64,000 nt of DNA, from NCBI GenBank assembly GCA_023376005.1, contig CM042143.1, positions 79,100,778 to 79,164,777 of the forward strand. The letters are read 5' to 3'. The notes beneath the pieces are model-generated. The model saw only the letters and a program-made list of their open reading frames with translations, did no database searches and had not been told where the DNA came from. A program made the position numbers and the translations under genes. This DNA comes from Doryteuthis pealeii. Its lineage: Eukaryota; Mollusca; Cephalopoda; Myopsida; Loliginidae. Shown piece by piece: positions 61,401 through 64,000 of the stretch (position 1 is its first letter; each line of letters opens with the position of its first letter).

Positions 61401-62020
61401 GTGTGAAGAAGATGTTTGTGTATGATAGATATAGATTAGTGTTTATTTTTACCATGATAGCAATATTCTTTTGCTCATTTTATTTATGACCCATTATTCA
61501 TTGATGTGTCAGTAATTTATGAAAGTTATTGGCATTGTATCCTGTGATTGTTTTTGGCATCCTTCCGTCTGCTAAAGACGATGGTGTAGTGTCCACAATT
61601 TTTTTTTAACTGCATCTGTGTGAATGGCAATCTCTGGTGCAGTGACTGCAAATACACAGTGATGCTTGCTGGAGTTGCTGTTGTCTCTCCCTCCTTTTGG
61701 CTCTCTTTTCTGTGGTGGTCCTATGGACAAGATATTTTGGCTGTATTCAACCTTTGCTTATGTGACAATGGGGCATATCCGTTAGAGACCCCTTCAAGGG
61801 GGGAGTTTTTGCACTGGTTAAGGTAACTGATTTTTTTTTACTGCATGCTGGGAGAAAGAGAATTATCTTCACACATTTTTCCTTGTCAGATGGCAACTAC
61901 TTGTGCTGCCTCCTTGGGAAAATTCATCCCACTAGCAAAGGCTGATAATCCCAACATCTACACAAGAGTTGTAATAAGAGTTGTGTGTGTATGTGTGTGT
62001 GTGTGTGTGTATATATAAAC
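61401..62020. other. Intron 8 sequence
   Basis: A GC-richer block at 61610-61830 (GACAATGGGGCATATCCGTT) has no recognised identity. A GT/AT tract lies at 61983-62018. Confidence 0.4.
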
Positions 62021-62059
62021 TCTGTACTTCCTGTAATTTGACAACACTATATCTGATAT

Positions 62060-62293
62060 AGCAATAGCCATCCCTCACACTTTCCTCTCATGAGCCCTCA
62101 AATAACTCATCAAACCCGCTGCAGATCCATAAAGTTTGATGCAAATATGACATAGGAAGGATGTCCTTCCTGTTGTATCAGATGATAAAATTTTATGCTT
62201 ATTCCCCACCATATGTCTCTTAAGACCAGAAGCTGGCTTACAGACTTTGTTACAGGTTGCACAAGACACATTGTTTGTTCCTGGAGTTTGCAT
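62060..62293 (-). pseudogene. LINE C-terminal double zinc finger
   Basis: On the minus strand CATCNKVCKPASGLKRHM and later CHICIKLYGSAAGLMSYLRA are two C2H2-type fingers (second one degenerate), the usual C-terminal end of several invertebrate non-LTR elements. The polymerase is absent. Confidence 0.7.
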
Positions 62294-62317
62294 GAATTGA
62301 CCCTGATGAGATTACCC

Positions 62318-62349
62318 GATATACCCTCCTACACACACACACACACACA
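62318..62349. repeat. (CA)n microsatellite
   Basis: CA tract followed by a short LINE G-like tip (CATTTTCCTGGCATTAGTAC). Confidence 0.88.
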
Positions 62350-62416
62350 TATTATGACTACGCTGTTCATTTTCCTGGCATTAGTACATTATTCTATGTA
62401 AAAAAAAGTATACATA

Positions 62417-62971
62417 CAAGGGTGAGTCAAAAAGTAATGCCATTGTGTTTAGGACAGGTATAATTACCAACACAGGAACATGTATCATACATCAAAATGA
62501 AACTGGTCCTCTGTGGATCACATCCCTTCTTCTCCACATAGTCACTGTTTCTCTCAATAGCAATGTTCAACCTTCGAATGAGAGCATGTATCCCTGCCCT
62601 GTAAAATTCTGTTGACTGTTCTTTGAGCCACTTCTTCACTACAGATTTCACTTCCTTGTCACTGGAATAATGTTTACCTCTCAAACCTCTTTCATGGGGC
62701 CAAAGAGATGATAGTCTGAAGGCCCTAAATCTGGTGAGTATGGTGGATGCGGTAAAGTTGTCCACTCGAATGAGGGGATTTACTTCCTTGTCCTGATGCT
62801 TGTGTGTGGTCGAGCATTGTCATGCAGAAGAAGGACATTGTTGATTGGCAAGTTGGGTCTTTCTCATTGGATTCTTGCTCTGAGCTTAGTTAGAGTCTCA
62901 ATATAGACCTTAGTTTTATAAAAAACTTCACATGAAATAAATAAATGGCATTTCTTTTTGACTGACCCTCG
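62417..62971 (-). pseudogene. Internally deleted mariner transposon (555 bp)
   Basis: TA dinucleotides at 62415-62416 and 62972-62973 flank ends CAAGGGTGAGTCAAAAAGTA and TTCTTTTTGACTGACCCTCG. The minus strand encodes a mariner transposase C-terminus (GLRGKHYSSDKEVKSVVKKW, then FYRAGIHALIRRLNIAIERN). The N-terminal domain and catalytic centre are deleted or broken; a full element would be about 1.3 kb. Confidence 0.85.
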
Positions 62972-63284
62972 TAATTATTTCTGGATCAATTGATCCTAAG
63001 ATCAGTTGAATTCTGGGAAAAAATCTTTTTAATCTTTATTTGGTAATTATAAACAAAGTCTCCAATGATAATTTCTTCTTAGCAGCCATTTTGAAAAAGC
63101 TCCTCATTTTTTATTTTTTAAAGATTTTTTTTCTCTATGTACTATATATGAACCTTTGATGAGTTGTAGTGCACCTGGGCAAGTGTACGCAATAATTTCA
63201 TTATTATTATCATTATTATTATAATTATGTTTATGATAGACTTTTGTGGGGATAATTTAATTTTAATAGAAATACATATTTCTA
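62972..63284. other. Intron 8 sequence
   Basis: Includes a LINE G tip (GAGTTGTAGTGCACCTGGGC near 63161) with an ATT-rich tail; otherwise nothing. Confidence 0.5.
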
Positions 63285-63292
63285 TTGTGCTA

Positions 63293-63547
63293 GGGCCGGG
63301 TTAGTTCAGTTGGTAGAGCGTTCGGCTAGAAACCACAAGGTTCCTAGTTCGATACAGGCCCTCGCCAACACAGCGTATGAGTAGCACAGGGATCTGTGCA
63401 GTAAAGTAAGGAGCTGATGGTAGGTGTGGCGCTCCACCTCAGATGCTAAAAAACAATCTCCTTGGTCTAGCGCTAGTGAAAAGGGGATGGACTCCCTCGC
63501 TGTATGGCTGATACCGACTTAAGGCCGCCCCGACGACTTTACTTTTC
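63293..63547 (+). mobile_element. SINE family B, full length (255 bp)
   Basis: The 8-bp duplication TTGTGCTA lies at 63285-63292 and 63548-63555. The tRNA-like head has GGTTAGTTCAGTTGGTAGAG (A box) and AGTTCGATAC (B box). The body includes GGTGTGGCGCTCCACCTCAG, TCTAGCGCTAGTGAAAAGGG and GCCGCCCCGACGACTTTACT. It is the reference copy for the family here. Confidence 0.9.
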
Positions 63548-63727
63548 TTGTGCTATTAATGGTCATATTTAAAAAAAAAAAAAAAAAGAACATTTTCTCT
63601 AATATTTTTCATCTTTCATTTTCTTTTTGAAAAGAATCCTATTCATTTTAGACAACACAATACTCATCCTCATGTCCTAATGAGAGTTTTATAACAAACT
63701 GAGACATTTTAACATTGACTTTGTAGA

Positions 63728-64000
63728 ATTATGTACAGTGCTCAGGTGCACCACAACTCATTAAAGTCTCATGTCTAGTACACAGGATGATGTATTAATG
63801 TCAGGAACATAAACAGTGTACAGTAATAATATACATATATGTGTGTGCATGTGTGCATCAGGTATAGTGTTGGCAAACTGTAGGAAGCATGGAGGCTTTG
63901 AAAGATGCAGTGTTTCGGCAGCCCACAACGGACGCAGGCAGTTTATTCCATGCCTCGGCAACTCTGGGCATGAAAAAATGTTTCCGAAAGTCATGTGAGC
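63728..64000 (-). mobile_element. LINE family G 3' end, running off the window
   Basis: The minus strand encodes a diverged FR..F...PELPRHGINCL version of the family C-terminus. The plus strand has GTACAGTGCTCAGGTGCACC and GCATGGAGGCTTTGAAAGAT. Confidence 0.75.

Noticed and set aside
62075..62293. Zinc-finger transcription factor
   Set aside because: The two fingers, the second degenerate, match the C-terminal end of non-LTR retrotransposons, and no upstream exon exists.
63293..63370. tRNA gene
   Set aside because: A and B boxes are present, but the sequence continues into the SINE body, is flanked by a target duplication, and does not form a clean cloverleaf.
60455..64000. Final exon of the dehydrogenase within the window
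   Set aside because: I looked for an acceptor followed by a codon-completing base and an RDxR...GG..EI-like frame and found none.

Overview
The window is nuclear DNA from an animal with long introns, AT-rich spacers and dense short mobile elements. The spliced genes, many tRNA-headed SINEs, (AT)n/(CA)n runs and the AGGGAGRTAAC-type motif common in mollusc DNA point to a lophotrochozoan, most likely a mollusc. Species cannot be fixed from the sequence alone.

Two protein-coding genes are recognisable and lie head to head, about 8.1 kb apart. On the minus strand is RSU1 (Ras suppressor protein 1), a leucine-rich-repeat protein of the integrin-linked adhesion complex. Five exons between 19513 and 566 encode the first 133 residues in uninterrupted frame with GT-AG junctions; the rest lies beyond the left edge. 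On the plus strand is a mitochondrial acyl-CoA dehydrogenase of the invertebrate 'acyl-CoA dehydrogenase 6' type. Eight exons between 27620 and 60454 encode 392 residues; only the last ~30 residues should lie beyond the right edge. All exon junctions were checked by hand for phase and splice consensus. The two genes have no obvious functional link.

Almost everything else is mobile DNA. I letter the families for reference. A: ~595-bp retroposon with 10-14 bp target duplications and a long open frame. B: tRNA-headed SINE of ~255 bp. C, D and H: SINE families that share one 3' tail. L: tRNA-headed SINE with the family A tail. E: MITE with GATGCTGATAGG ends. F: foldback element. G, X and Y: 3' ends of non-LTR retrotransposons. 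I: non-autonomous Helitron. K: intronic repeat pair. There are also hAT-like, Tc1/mariner-like and SAM-Gag fragments.

Layout: 0-20 kb holds RSU1 with elements in its introns, including a three-level nest (hAT containing a Helitron containing a SINE) at 8.3-9.6 kb. 20-27 kb is the intergenic spacer, dominated from 23.7 kb by stacked LINE remains. 27.6-60.5 kb is the dehydrogenase gene, its introns filled with Helitrons, SINEs, a 364-bp palindrome, a 24-bp minisatellite and Tc1-like wreckage. 60.5-64 kb is its last visible intron, with a deleted mariner and an intact SINE.

I found no gene cluster or defence system. The points of most interest are mobile-element biology: datable nested insertions, tail sharing between SINE families, a Helitron family recognised by its ends, and an undescribed-looking retroposon whose open frame deserves a selection test.
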